Notes: generated by a model from the sequence alone, not told the origin. A stretch of 64,000 bases of DNA from Desulfocarbo sp964620595 (GCA_964620595.1 CAZUHP010000004.1:69919-133918); one strand, 5' to 3'; counted from the stretch's first letter, positions 8,978 to 17,640 are shown. Translations and numbers: made by a program.

Positions 8978-9948
8978 GCCGCCTCCTCCCCGCTGGACTC
9001 CTCACTGGTGGTGAGCTGCATGAACACCTCCTCCAGGCTGGCGGTGACCGGGCTCAGCTCGATGAGGCCGTGGCCCGCCTCCACCACCGCCCGGGCCACC
9101 TCGGCCTGCACCTCGGCCCCGCCGGTGGTGGTGAGGCTGAAGCCGCAGGTAGCCTCGCCCCCGGCCGCGTCATCCATGCTGCAGGCGGCCACGCCCTTCA
9201 CCTTGCTCAAAAGCTCGGCCAACAGCTGGGCCGGGCCCTGGGCCACCACCCGCAGCCGGCCGCCGATCGTACCATCGGCCGCCCCCCCGGGGCGCAGCAT
9301 GGCCGGCGGGCCCTCGGCCACCAGCCGTCCCTGGTTGATGATGGCGACCCGGGAGCAGGTGGCCGCCACCTCGGGCAGGATATGGCTGGACAGCACCACC
9401 GTCTTCTCACCCTGGAAGCTTTTTATCAAGGAACGTATCTCCACGATCTGCCCCGGGTCCAGGCCGATGGTGGGCTCGTCCAGGATGAGCACCGGCGGGT
9501 CGCCCAGGAGCGCCTGGGCCAGGCCCACCCGCTGGCGGTAGCCCTTGGAGAGCTGCTTGATGAGCTGGCCCCGGCGGGCGGTGATGTCCACCACCTTCAT
9601 CACCCGCTCCACCTCGTGCCGGGCGCGGCCCTTTTCCAGGCCCTTGACCCCGGCCACGAAACGCAGGTACTCACCCACCCGCATGTCCACGTAAAGAGGC
9701 ACACTTTCAGGCAAATACCCCACCAGGGAACGGACGGCCATGGGCTCGGCCACCACGTCATGGCCCGCCACCACCGCGCTGCCCGAGGTGGGTGGGAAAA
9801 AGCCGGTGAGTATGCGCATGGTGGTGGTCTTGCCGGCGCCGTTGGGCCCCAAAAAGCCCAGGATCTCCCCCTTGTCAACGGAGAAGTCCAGCCGGTCCAC
9901 CGCCACCCTGGCGCCAAAACGCTTGCTGAGCTCCCTGACCTGGATCAT
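8974..9948 (-). CDS. ABC transporter ATP-binding protein, GldA-like
   Basis: A 324-residue ATPase. Walker A GPNGAGKTTT begins at residue 34, the signature region reads LSKGYRQRVGLAQALL, and Walker B is PPVLILDEPTIGLDP followed by the switch histidine in VVLSSHILPEV. The C-terminal 100 residues form the DUF4162-like extension of GldA-type subunits. It is the first gene of a four-gene operon; a good sigma70-like promoter lies 70-95 bases upstream. Relation to NosF or CcmA-type ATPases is possible, but the downstream GldG and DUF4340 genes favour the Gld-like class. Confidence 0.9.
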   Translation of the reverse strand: MIQVRELSKRFGARVAVDRLDFSVDKGEILGFLGPNGAGKTTTMRILTGFFPPTSGSAVVAGHDVVAEPMAVRSLVGYLPESVPLYVDMRVGEYLRFVAGVKGLEKGRARHEVERVMKVVDITARRGQLIKQLSKGYRQRVGLAQALLGDPPVLILDEPTIGLDPGQIVEIRSLIKSFQGEKTVVLSSHILPEVAATCSRVAIINQGRLVAEGPPAMLRPGGAADGTIGGRLRVVAQGPAQLLAELLSKVKGVAACSMDDAAGGEATCGFSLTTTGGAEVQAEVARAVVEAGHGLIELSPVTASLEEVFMQLTTSEESSGEEAA

Positions 9949-10014
9949 GAACTCTCCCCAACTCTTTTGTGATTCGGCCCTAGCGACAAGGCCCTTAAGA
10001 TAGGCAAGTTCATA

Positions 10015-10043
10015 TGTTTACCAGGATCAGGGCCTCCTGTAAA
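10015..10043 (-). promoter_or_regulatory. Predicted sigma70-like promoter of the Gld-like operon
   Basis: On the minus strand the sequence reads TTTACA, a 17-base spacer, then TAAACA. This gives 5/6 and 4/6 matches to the -35 and -10 consensus, about 70 bases before the ATPase start at 9948. No other promoter-like pair as good is seen in the gap. The prediction is from consensus only. Confidence 0.45.
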
Positions 10044-10100
10044 GAAGCATGTCCCATTAACCAAGTCAGGAAAAGGAGTTGGCCGCGGCCGCCAGCCGGC

Positions 10101-11531
10101 TCAGCGGCCGGCGCCCCACCCCTTGACCGGGCCGCAGGCCAACAGGTACAGGGCCCGGCCCTTTTCGGGCAGCCGGGCGTGCAGGGCCACCTCCTGGTCG
10201 TAGAAGGCGCCCACCCCGCAGCAGCCCAGGCCCAGGGCGGTGGCGGCCAGGTAGAGCCGCTGGCCGGCGCGGCCGGCGGCCAGCATGGCGTGGCGGTAGG
10301 TGCGGGGCCCGCCCTCGGCGGCCAGGCCCTCCAAATCGGCCCACAGCACCAGGACCAGGGCGGCCTGGCCCACCCAGAGCTGGCCCAGGGCGGCCCGGGC
10401 CAGGGCCCGGCGGCCGTCCTCGCCGGTCTGGAGCGGCACCAGAAGGTTCAGGCCGGGCACGTAGCGGTAGGTGCCGCCCGCGATCCCCCCGCCCGGGCCC
10501 AGGAGCACCGTGGCCTGGCAAGGGCCGGCCGCGGGCAGGGCGGCGGCCAGGAGCGCCGAGACATCCTCTTCTCCCAGGGCGGCGGGCAGGAAATTGCGCC
10601 GGGAACGGCGGGAGCGTATCACCTCCAACAGCCCGGCCTCCGGGGGCCGGGGCAGGGGGAGCTGCAGGCAGCCGGCCGGCGGCCGCAGGATGGGCCAGGA
10701 GCGGGGCGGGCCCGGCTCCTCCAGGCTCCCCTCGGCATGGGCGGCCAACACCGTGGAATCCCGGCCGATGCGAGCCGAGAGCGGCCGGGCCTGCAAATCC
10801 AGGGGGGGCAGGCCCGCCTGCACCGGCCCGGGGTCGGCTGGCGGAGGCCCGGCCGAAACCGCGGCCAGGGCTGCCTCGTCGTCGCTGGCCAGGCCCAGGA
10901 ACACCCCCAGGGAGGCGTCGGCAAAATCAGCGGTATAGCGGGGGGACAGGCCGCAGGCCGCCGCGGCCAGCTCCAGGTTGGCCAGGAGGTGGCCCGCGTC
11001 CAGCAGGCAGTAGCGGTAGGCCCGGGTGCGGTACTTCCACAGGCTGCGCCAGTACATGGCGGTGATGAAAAAAGTGAGCCGGCTGGGCTGGGCGCCCAGG
11101 CGGCTGGCCGCGGCCGCGGCCAGCTTGGCCTCCCACAGGCAGTGGAGCCCCGGGGTGGCGGGGTCGAAGTGGTACAGGGCGTCGTCCAGGCCCTCCACCC
11201 CGCAGGCCACGGCATACAGCTCGGCCGGGTACAGGGCCCCGGCGCTGGCCGGGGCGCGCAGGCCCGGCGCGCCCCGGGCGGTGATGCCCGCGCTCATGAG
11301 CAGCATGGCCGCCAAGTCGGCCGCGTCCAGGGGCCGCTCCCGCTCCACGGCCGGCGGCGGCCAAGGCAGGGCCAACTCCCAGAACCCGGCCCGGGGCGGC
11401 CGGGGCGGGGGCAGGGGCCGGGGCTCGCGGTGCAGGTAGCGCTTGAAGGGCTCGGGCTGGTGGGCCCAATCCAGGGCGTGGCCGCTCATGGCCTCGCGCG
11501 CGTATGCGGTCTGGTCGTGATAAAGGAACAT
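10101..11531 (-). CDS. SagB/ThcOx-family dehydrogenase (tandem nitroreductase domains)
   Basis: A 476-residue protein built of two nitroreductase-fold halves. The first half has the SagB hallmark RAPASAGALYPAELY (residues 92-106); the second, from about residue 305, has RSRRNFLPAALGEEDVSALL. Family members bind FMN; the founding ones oxidise azoline rings in thiazole/oxazole-modified peptides, but many stand-alone copies have no known substrate. No cyclodehydratase or precursor peptide is seen nearby. It is divergent from the GH57 gene. The start ATG 11531 follows GGAGGGAGC closely; ATG 11489 (MSGHALDW) is an alternative. Confidence 0.85.
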   Translation of the reverse strand: MFLYHDQTAYAREAMSGHALDWAHQPEPFKRYLHREPRPLPPPRPPRAGFWELALPWPPPAVERERPLDAADLAAMLLMSAGITARGAPGLRAPASAGALYPAELYAVACGVEGLDDALYHFDPATPGLHCLWEAKLAAAAASRLGAQPSRLTFFITAMYWRSLWKYRTRAYRYCLLDAGHLLANLELAAAACGLSPRYTADFADASLGVFLGLASDDEAALAAVSAGPPPADPGPVQAGLPPLDLQARPLSARIGRDSTVLAAHAEGSLEEPGPPRSWPILRPPAGCLQLPLPRPPEAGLLEVIRSRRSRRNFLPAALGEEDVSALLAAALPAAGPCQATVLLGPGGGIAGGTYRYVPGLNLLVPLQTGEDGRRALARAALGQLWVGQAALVLVLWADLEGLAAEGGPRTYRHAMLAAGRAGQRLYLAATALGLGCCGVGAFYDQEVALHARLPEKGRALYLLACGPVKGWGAGR

Positions 11532-11587
11532 GCTCCCTCCGGCCGGCGCCCCCTTCGCTCCGCCTCTACCGCGGCACCGGCTTGGGG

Positions 11588-11593
11588 TATAAT
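11588..11593 (+). promoter_or_regulatory. Predicted -10 element for the GH57-type gene
   Basis: A perfect TATAAT hexamer in the context GGGGTATAATAACAAAT stands out in a GC-rich divergent intergenic region 104 bases before the GH57 start. The -35 position holds only TCTACC (3/6). The same GGTATAATAA context recurs upstream of miaB at 21098. Confidence 0.4.
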
Positions 11594-11696
11594 AACAAAT
11601 ATCGCCGCGTCTCTACTCGATCTCGGCCGGAGCCGGCCCCGGAAAACACAACATCCCGCCCGCTGCGGCGCGGCGGCCAAGGGACGGACAGCCAGC

Positions 11697-14171
11697 GTGG
11701 GCGCCAAGAAATACGTATGCATCCATGGCCACTTCTACCAGCCCCCCCGGGAGAACCCCTGGCTGGAGGTGGTGGAGGTGCAGGATTCGGCCGCGCCCTT
11801 CCACGACTGGAACGCCCGGGTGACCGCCGAGTGCTACGCGCCCAACGCCGCGGCCCGCATCCTGGGCCCCAGTGGGGCCATCACCAAGATCGTGAACAAC
11901 TACCGCCGCATATCCTTCAACTTCGGCCCCACCCTGCTCTCCTGGCTGGAGGCGCAGGCGCCGGAGGTCTACCAGGCGCTCCTGGAGGCCGACGCCTACA
12001 GCCTGGAGCGCCTGGGCCACGGCAACGCCCTGGCCCAAGTCTACAACCACATCATCATGCCCCTGGCCAACCAGCGCGACAAGCTCACCCAGGTGCGCTG
12101 GGGCCTGGCCGACTTCGAGCGCCGCTTCGGCCGCCCGGCCGAGGGCATGTGGCTGGCCGAAACCGCGGCCGACCTGCCCACCCTGGAGTGCCTGGCCGCC
12201 GAGGGCGTGGGCTTCACCATCCTGGCCCCGGGCCAGGCCGCCCGGGTGCGCCCGCCGGGCGGCGAGTGGCAGGAGATCACCGACGGCGCGATCGACTCCC
12301 GCCGGCCCTACCGGGCGGTCCTGCCCAGCGGCCGGGAGCTGGCCCTGTTCTTCTACGACGGCCCGGCCAGCCGCGCCATAGCCTTTGAGAAGACCCTGGA
12401 GGACGGCCACCGCCTGGCCCAGCGCCTGGCCGGCCTGCTGGACCCCCACCCGGAGGAGCCCCAGTTGGCCCACGTGGCCACGGACGGCGAGTCCTACGGC
12501 CATCACCACCGCTTCGGCGAGATGGCCCTGGCCTTTGCCCTGGAACTCATGGCCCAGGACCCGGAAATCACCATCACCAACTACGCCGCCTTCCTGGAGA
12601 GCCACCCCCCCACCTGGCAGGTGGAGATAACCGAGCCCAGCTCCTGGTCCTGCCCCCACGGGGTGGAGCGCTGGCGGGCGGACTGCGGCTGCGCCCAGGA
12701 CCCGGGCCGGGGCTGGAACCAGCGCTGGCGCGGGCCCCTGCGCCAGGGCCTGGACCAGCTCAACCAGCGCCTGGCCGACCTGTTCGAGCGCCAGGGAGGC
12801 GAGCTGTTCCAGGACCCCTGGGCCGCGCGCGACGACTACCTGCAGGTGCTGCCGCCCGCCCCGCCCTCGGCCTGGGACGAGTTCCTGGCCCGCCACCAGC
12901 GCCGCCAGCTCGACCAAAAGGACCGGACCCGCGCGGCCAAGCTCCTGGAGAGCCAGCGCTGGGCCATGTACATGTTCACCTCCTGCGGCTGGTTCTTCGA
13001 CGACTTGGCGGGCATCGAGGCGGTGCAGAACCTGCGCTTCGCGGCCCGGGCCCTGCAACTGGCCGAGGACCTGGACGGCGGCGGCTGGGAACAGGAGCTG
13101 CTGGACTGTCTGGCCCAGGCCTGGTCCAACCGCCGGGGCGAAGGCTCCGGGGCCGACATCTGGCGCCGCCGGGTGGCCCCGGCCCGGGTGGGCCCGGCCC
13201 GGGTGGTGGCCCACGCGGCCATCCGCGGGGTCATGACCGACGACCCCCTGCCCCCGCAGCTCTACTGCTACCGCCTGGAAACCCTGCGCCAGGAGCACCG
13301 CCACAACCTGGGCCTCAGCCTGGCCTGGGGCCGGGTGCGGGTGGCCCACCAGCGCCTGGCAGACCCCTGCGAGGTGCTGTTCGCCGCCCTGCACGCCGGC
13401 GGCCACGAGTTCCTGGCCTTCGTATCCCACGAGGGGGGCGACGGGGGGGGCGACGGGGGGCGCGACGGGGGGGACGCCGGGGGAGACGGGGGAGACGCCG
13501 CGAGGGACGAGGTCCTGGACCGGCTGGGCGAGGAGCTGGAGAGGCCGCTCCGGCTCCTGGAAAAGGCCGAGGTCGTCCGCATCCTGGAAAAACGGGTGGG
13601 CGGCGCCCGCTACACCCTGGGCGACCTCTTCCTGGAGGGCCGCCGCACCCTGGCCCGGACCATGCTCAAGACCACCATGGCGCGCTACCGGGAGACGGCC
13701 CGGGCCCTGTACGAGGCCAACCGGGAGACCATGCTCTTCCTGCACCAGATCAGCGTGCCCCTGCCCCGGGTCTACACCGCCCTGGCCGAGGCCATGCTCA
13801 CCGAGGACCTCATCACAGGGCTGAAGACCGCCGGCAAGAAAGAGCTGCCCCCGGCCCTGGGCGAGCTGGTCATGCAGAGCCGGGCCCTGGGCCTGAAGCT
13901 GGACTCGGCCGCCCTGCGCCGCCGCCTGGAAGAAACCCTGAACCGCCACCTGGAGGCCCTGGTCCAGGACCCGGCGGACGCCGGCCGGGCGCGGCAGGCG
14001 GGCCAGGTGCTGGACCTGGCCGCCGCCCTGGAGCTGGAGTTGGACCTGTGGCAGGCCCAGAACCTCTTCTATCACCTGCTCAGCCGGCAGGGGCCGGCGG
14101 CGCTCCCCCCCGGCCTCGAGCGCCTGGCCCGGCGCCTGCGTTTCAACCTGGACCACGCGCCCCGCGCCTAG
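11697..14171 (+). CDS. GH57-family glycoside hydrolase with DUF3536-type C-terminal region
   Basis: An 824-residue cytoplasmic protein of the alpha-amylase/alpha-mannosidase-like GH57 superfamily. The N-terminus has CIHGHFYQPPRENPWLE and FHDWNARVTAECY, the usual first motifs. A glutamate in MWLAETAADLPTLE sits at the nucleophile motif, and HVATDGESYGHHHRFGEM carries the later catalytic block. The C-terminal half matches the DUF3536-like helical region. The start is GTG 11697; the frame is open far upstream but that overlaps SagB antisense. Residues about 580-602 form a Gly/Asp low-complexity insert (see 13434-13502). Likely substrate is glycogen or a related glucan; the precise activity is unknown. 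Confidence 0.88.
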   Translation: MGAKKYVCIHGHFYQPPRENPWLEVVEVQDSAAPFHDWNARVTAECYAPNAAARILGPSGAITKIVNNYRRISFNFGPTLLSWLEAQAPEVYQALLEADAYSLERLGHGNALAQVYNHIIMPLANQRDKLTQVRWGLADFERRFGRPAEGMWLAETAADLPTLECLAAEGVGFTILAPGQAARVRPPGGEWQEITDGAIDSRRPYRAVLPSGRELALFFYDGPASRAIAFEKTLEDGHRLAQRLAGLLDPHPEEPQLAHVATDGESYGHHHRFGEMALAFALELMAQDPEITITNYAAFLESHPPTWQVEITEPSSWSCPHGVERWRADCGCAQDPGRGWNQRWRGPLRQGLDQLNQRLADLFERQGGELFQDPWAARDDYLQVLPPAPPSAWDEFLARHQRRQLDQKDRTRAAKLLESQRWAMYMFTSCGWFFDDLAGIEAVQNLRFAARALQLAEDLDGGGWEQELLDCLAQAWSNRRGEGSGADIWRRRVAPARVGPARVVAHAAIRGVMTDDPLPPQLYCYRLETLRQEHRHNLGLSLAWGRVRVAHQRLADPCEVLFAALHAGGHEFLAFVSHEGGDGGGDGGRDGGDAGGDGGDAARDEVLDRLGEELERPLRLLEKAEVVRILEKRVGGARYTLGDLFLEGRRTLARTMLKTTMARYRETARALYEANRETMLFLHQISVPLPRVYTALAEAMLTEDLITGLKTAGKKELPPALGELVMQSRALGLKLDSAALRRRLEETLNRHLEALVQDPADAGRARQAGQVLDLAAALELELDLWQAQNLFYHLLSRQGPAALPPGLERLARRLRFNLDHAPRA
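13434..13502 (+). repeat. Low-complexity GGGGGCGAC-type repeat inside the GH57 gene
   Basis: About 70 bases of imperfect repeats of GGGGGCGAC/GGGGGAGAC encode a Gly-Asp string (GGDGGGDGGRDGGDAGGDGG) in an otherwise ordinary enzyme. The same sequence type is found in intergenic blocks of the window (16694, 44930 and 62235), so it looks like an expanded or captured copy of that repeat class. Confidence 0.75.
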
Positions 14172-14223
14172 CCCCCGCCTTCCCTCGCCCCCTTCGCCCC
14201 GCCGCCCCATCCCCCCGGAGGCG

Positions 14224-14252
14224 TTTACAGCAGGCCGGCCCTGGGCTATGCT
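14224..14252 (+). promoter_or_regulatory. Predicted sigma70-like promoter of the DsbA/ScsC-like gene
   Basis: TTTACA, a 17-base spacer and TATGCT (5/6 and 4/6 matches) lie 56 bases before the ATG at 14308. The gap 14172-14307 otherwise holds C-rich sequence after the GH57 stop. Confidence 0.5.
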
Positions 14253-14307
14253 GGGATGACGTATCCAGCCCCCATCCCATGAGGAGACGCATATCGAGGA
14301 GCGACCC

Positions 14308-15402
14308 ATGCTGCTGCGCGTAACTGCTTTGCTGTTGGCCGGGCTGCTGGCCGCCTCCGCGGCCTGGGCCGCGGGCGACGACGCGGCCTTCAAGAAGCGC
14401 CTGCGTCAAGCGCTGCGGGACGACCCGGAGCTGATCCTGGAGGCCCTGGGCAGGCGCAAGATCGAACTCTCCTCCCGCAAGGCCTTCAAGAAGCGCCTGC
14501 GCCAAGCCCTGCGGGACGACCCGGACCTGATCCTGGAGGCCCTGGACAGCCGCAAGCTCGAACTCTCCTCCCGCAAGGCCTTCAAGGAGCGCCTGCGCCA
14601 AGCCTTGCGGGACGACCCGGACCTGATCCTGGAGGCCCTGGACAGCCGCAAGACCGAACTCTCCCGCGAGGCCTTCAAGAAACGCCTGCGTCAAGCCCTG
14701 CGGGACGACCCGGACCTGATCCTGGAGGCCCTGTGGGGACGCAAGGTCGAGCTGTACCGCCTGGCCAGGGAGGGCGCCCGCCAGGAGCAGCGCCAACGCT
14801 GGAAACGGGGCCTGGCCCAGGCCATGAAACACCCCCTGACCATGCTGCTGGACGAGTCCCGGCCCGTGATCGGCCCGGACCAGGCGCCCTACACCATCGT
14901 GGAGTTCTCGGACTTCCTGTGCGGCGCCTGCGCCCTGGGCAGCCAGAACCTGGGCCGCCTGATGAAGAAACACCCCGGCCAGGTGCGCCTGCAACTCAAG
15001 CACAACCCAGGCAGCGAGCTGGGCCGCCAACTGGCGGTCTACTACGAGGCCATCGGCCGCCAGGACCCGGAGCTGGCCTGGCGCTTCGCCAAGCTGGTCT
15101 TCCAGCGCCAGGAGGAGGTCGGCCGCCGCAAGCTGGAAGCGGTCCAGGAGATCGTGAAGGAACTCAAGGTGGACCAGGCCCAACTGGCCCGCGACCTGGC
15201 CGACAAGGCGCTGGCCCGGCGCATCGACGCCGACAAGGCAGAGGCCAAGCGGCTGAAGTTCCTGAGCACCCCCACCTTTGTCATCAACGGGGTGGCCATC
15301 ACCGGCGCCGCGCCGGTGCAGGCCTTTGAAGAGGTCATGGCCAAGTGGAAAAAGCAACAGGAGCAGGCATCCCGGCCAACGGCCGACAAGGAGGTAGAGT
15401 AA
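14308..15402 (+). CDS. DsbA-family thioredoxin-fold protein with four tandem ScsC_N-like segments
   Basis: A 364-residue exported thiol protein. A signal peptide (residues 1-21, ending AAWA) is followed by four near-identical 31-32-residue units from residue 27 (core FKKRLRQALRDDPDLILEAL), a linker, and a DsbA/thioredoxin-like domain with redox motif C205-G-A-C208 and the cis-proline strand TPTFVINGV. The repeated unit resembles the ScsC_N segment that builds the trimerising stalk of ScsC-type isomerases; one copy is usual. CGAC replaces the common CPxC. It is likely a periplasmic disulfide isomerase or reductase. No scsB or dsbD is visible nearby. The AICAR transformylase start lies one base after its stop. 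Confidence 0.85.
   Translation: MLLRVTALLLAGLLAASAAWAAGDDAAFKKRLRQALRDDPELILEALGRRKIELSSRKAFKKRLRQALRDDPDLILEALDSRKLELSSRKAFKERLRQALRDDPDLILEALDSRKTELSREAFKKRLRQALRDDPDLILEALWGRKVELYRLAREGARQEQRQRWKRGLAQAMKHPLTMLLDESRPVIGPDQAPYTIVEFSDFLCGACALGSQNLGRLMKKHPGQVRLQLKHNPGSELGRQLAVYYEAIGRQDPELAWRFAKLVFQRQEEVGRRKLEAVQEIVKELKVDQAQLARDLADKALARRIDADKAEAKRLKFLSTPTFVINGVAITGAAPVQAFEEVMAKWKKQQEQASRPTADKEVE
14386..14763 (+). repeat. Four in-frame tandem repeats of about 96 bp
   Basis: Units begin at 14386, 14482, 14578 and 14671 (spacing 96, 96 and 93 bases). Copies 2-4 are almost identical in nucleotide sequence (CTGCGGGACGACCCGGAC-like cores), which points to recent duplication within the gene. Each unit encodes an amphipathic helix-turn-helix with the conserved DDP(D/E)LILEAL. 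Confidence 0.92.
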
Positions 15403-15403
15403 A

Positions 15404-16693
15404 GTGAGTGACATCAAGGCCCAATACCGCACGGTCATGGACGATCACTTCCCGTCCGAGGTGGAACTCAGAGTGGGCGAGGCCGTGTTGCGTTACCGGA
15501 AGCGCACCTGGAAGCTGCCCGACGGCTCGGGCGGGCTGGTGGAGAAGGGCTTGCGCTACGGAGAGAACCCCGGCCAGGAGGCCGCGCTCTACGAACTGGT
15601 GGAGGGCGGGCTCACCGTGGGCGAGGTGGAGCTCATCTCCGCCGGCCGCGGCCTGGTCAGCGCCCTGGACGAGGACCAGATGATCCAGGCCGGCAAGCAC
15701 CCGGGCAAGACCAACCTCACCGACGTGGACGGGGCCCTGCACATCCTGCGCTACCTCAGCGACCGGCCGGCCGCGGCCATCATGAAACACAACAACCCCT
15801 CGGGCTGCGCCGTGGCCGACGACATCGCCACCGCCTACCACCGGGCCTTCATGGCCGACCTCATCGCGGCCTTCGGCGGGGCGGCGGTGCTCAACCGGCC
15901 GGTGGACAAAACCGCGGCCGAGATGATGAACGAACTCTACCTGGAGGTGGTGGCCGCGCCGGACTACGAGGAGGGCGCGGTGGAGATACTGATGCAGCGC
16001 AAGAACCTGCGCATCCTGCGCATCCCGCGCATGCACGAGCTGGCCGCCTACCGCCAGGCCCGCTTCCTGGACATCAAGTGCCTCATGGACGGCGGCATGA
16101 TCCTGCAGACCAGCAGCTTCAACCGCATCAGCTCGCCCGAGGACCTCCTGCCCGCCCGCTGCGAGTACCAGGGCAAGGTGTACGAGCCCACCCGCCAGCC
16201 CACCCCCGCCGAGCTGGCGGACGTGGTCTTCGGCTGGGCCGTGGAACAGGGGGTGACCAGCAACAGCGTCATCTACGTGAAGGATGGCTGCACCGTGGGC
16301 ATCGGCACCGGCGAGCAGGACCGGGTGGGCGTGGCCCGCATCGCGGTGCACAAGGCCTACACCAAGTACGCCAACCGGCTGGCCTGGGAGCGTTTCGGGC
16401 TCAAGTACGACGAGCTGGCCGCCGAGGTGAAGGCCGGGAAAAAAGAACCAGGGGCCATCGCCGAGATCGACCAGAAGACCCAGGCCGACCGGGCCGGGCT
16501 CCCCGGCTCGGTCATGATAAGCGACGCCTTCTTCCCCTTCCGCGACGGTGTGGACGTGGGCCTCGAACAAGGCGTCACCTGCATCGCCCACCCGGGCGGC
16601 TCCCTGCGCGACTGGGAGTCCATCGAGGCCTGCAACCAGGCCGACCCGCCGGCGGCCATGGTCTTCACCGGCCAAAGAGCCTTCAAGCACTAG
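15404..16693 (+). CDS. AICAR transformylase (PurH-like, stand-alone IMP-forming enzyme part)
   Basis: A 429-residue enzyme of purine synthesis. It transfers a formyl group from 10-formyltetrahydrofolate to AICAR to make FAICAR. The catalytic block IMKHNNPSGCAV matches the KHxNPxG motif of the PurH transformylase domain, and AFGGAAVLNRPVD, SVIYVKDG and SDAFFPFRDGVD are further family blocks. There is no N-terminal IMP cyclohydrolase (MGS-like) domain, so this is the single-function form; a separate cyclohydrolase is expected elsewhere. The GTG start (15404) has AAGGAGG upstream within the end of the DsbA-like gene, indicating coupling. Confidence 0.93.
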   Translation: MSDIKAQYRTVMDDHFPSEVELRVGEAVLRYRKRTWKLPDGSGGLVEKGLRYGENPGQEAALYELVEGGLTVGEVELISAGRGLVSALDEDQMIQAGKHPGKTNLTDVDGALHILRYLSDRPAAAIMKHNNPSGCAVADDIATAYHRAFMADLIAAFGGAAVLNRPVDKTAAEMMNELYLEVVAAPDYEEGAVEILMQRKNLRILRIPRMHELAAYRQARFLDIKCLMDGGMILQTSSFNRISSPEDLLPARCEYQGKVYEPTRQPTPAELADVVFGWAVEQGVTSNSVIYVKDGCTVGIGTGEQDRVGVARIAVHKAYTKYANRLAWERFGLKYDELAAEVKAGKKEPGAIAEIDQKTQADRAGLPGSVMISDAFFPFRDGVDVGLEQGVTCIAHPGGSLRDWESIEACNQADPPAAMVFTGQRAFKH

Positions 16694-16856
16694 ACGACGG
16701 GGGACGACGGGGGACGACGGGGGGGCGACGGGGGACGACGGGGAGCAGGCGACGGGGGCGGCGGCGGGCGGCGGACAGCAGGAGCGCTGACAGGGGGTGG
16801 GGCGGTGCGGCCGGGCCGGCCGCCGGATCTCATACCAGGCCAGGGGGAGGGGGGGC
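16694..16856. repeat. G-rich low-complexity intergenic block
   Basis: Immediately after the transformylase stop there are repeats of GGGGGACGAC, then GGCGGCGG and G-runs up to 16856. No gene or hairpin with a T-run is seen. It is the longest of several similar blocks (see findings). Confidence 0.85.
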
Positions 16857-17555
16857 CTACAGCCAGAGCCGGTCCACCTCCTGGGGCAGCCGGCGGCAGA
16901 GGTCCTTGAGCATGTGCTCCACCTGGGGCAGCACCTCCCGGGGCGGCCGCGGCTCCAGGCTCACCTGCTCCAGCTCCAGGCGCTCCCGGGCAATGGGCCG
17001 GAAGGAAAGCGCCTCGGCCGAGATGGCCCGCTCCTTGGCCGTGAAGTTCACCCCCAGTATCTTGCGGCGCTGCAGCTCAGCCGGGTCCAGGGAGCGCAGG
17101 TAGGCGCTGATGGCCATCAGGTCGTGGCTGGCCTCGAAGTGGAGGATGTCGCGGTTCACCTCCTCCATGAGCCCCAGCAGCCGCTGGCGTTCGCTGGCCA
17201 GGTTGCGGGCCTCTTCCCACACCCCGCCGTAGAGGCGCTGGACAAGGCGCAGGTAGCGGCCGCAACGGGTCCAGGCCTTGGGCCGCTCGAAGCGGTGCCG
17301 GCGGCGGGCCGGGCCCTCGTACTCGCCCAGGCCGGCCACCCGGAAGAAACGGCGGCCCGCCTCCGGGGTGAGAAGGGCCGAGGCCAGGCGGCGGCGCTGG
17401 CGTTCCCAGGCGGCCAGGCCGCCGTGCCAGGCGGAGGTGTCCTCCAACACCAGGTTGATCTCCTCCTCCAGGATGCGGCGCTCGCGCACGTAGCGCTCCA
17501 CCACCTCCCTTTTCACCTGCGCCTGAAGGCCCGCGATCAGGTCGTCGTCACCCAT
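16857..17555 (-). CDS. Hypothetical cytoplasmic protein
   Basis: A 232-residue soluble protein that I do not recognise. It is rich in Arg, Glu and Leu and mostly helical, with RRILEEEINLVLEDTSAWHG near the N-terminus, a basic WERQRRRLASALLT segment, and a conserved-looking NRDILHFEASHDLMAISAYL around residue 140. It has no TM segment, signal or recognisable catalytic motif. The ATG 17555 has GAGGGAC upstream. It is divergent from nadK (85-base gap). Composition and start context make it a real gene. Confidence 0.7.
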   Translation of the reverse strand: MGDDDLIAGLQAQVKREVVERYVRERRILEEEINLVLEDTSAWHGGLAAWERQRRRLASALLTPEAGRRFFRVAGLGEYEGPARRRHRFERPKAWTRCGRYLRLVQRLYGGVWEEARNLASERQRLLGLMEEVNRDILHFEASHDLMAISAYLRSLDPAELQRRKILGVNFTAKERAISAEALSFRPIARERLELEQVSLEPRPPREVLPQVEHMLKDLCRRLPQEVDRLWL

Positions 17556-17640
17556 GGTCCCTCGTCCCTTTTGGCCCTTGTGCCCTTTGGTGCAATCTGC
17601 TAGCGTGCATTAGCGGAACCAGGTTGAATGGTAGAGCATC

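Noticed and set aside
10014..11696. The open frame upstream of the GH57 start
   Set aside because: It is antisense to the SagB gene, has no protein-like sequence, and the GH57 motifs begin at GTG 11697.
13434..13502. CRISPR-like or tandem array
   Set aside because: Short imperfect G-rich units inside a coding frame, without spacers.
11613..14393. A 926-codon frame antisense to the GH57 gene
   Set aside because: Rich in Ala, Gly, Gln and His with no motif; a shadow of the recognised enzyme.
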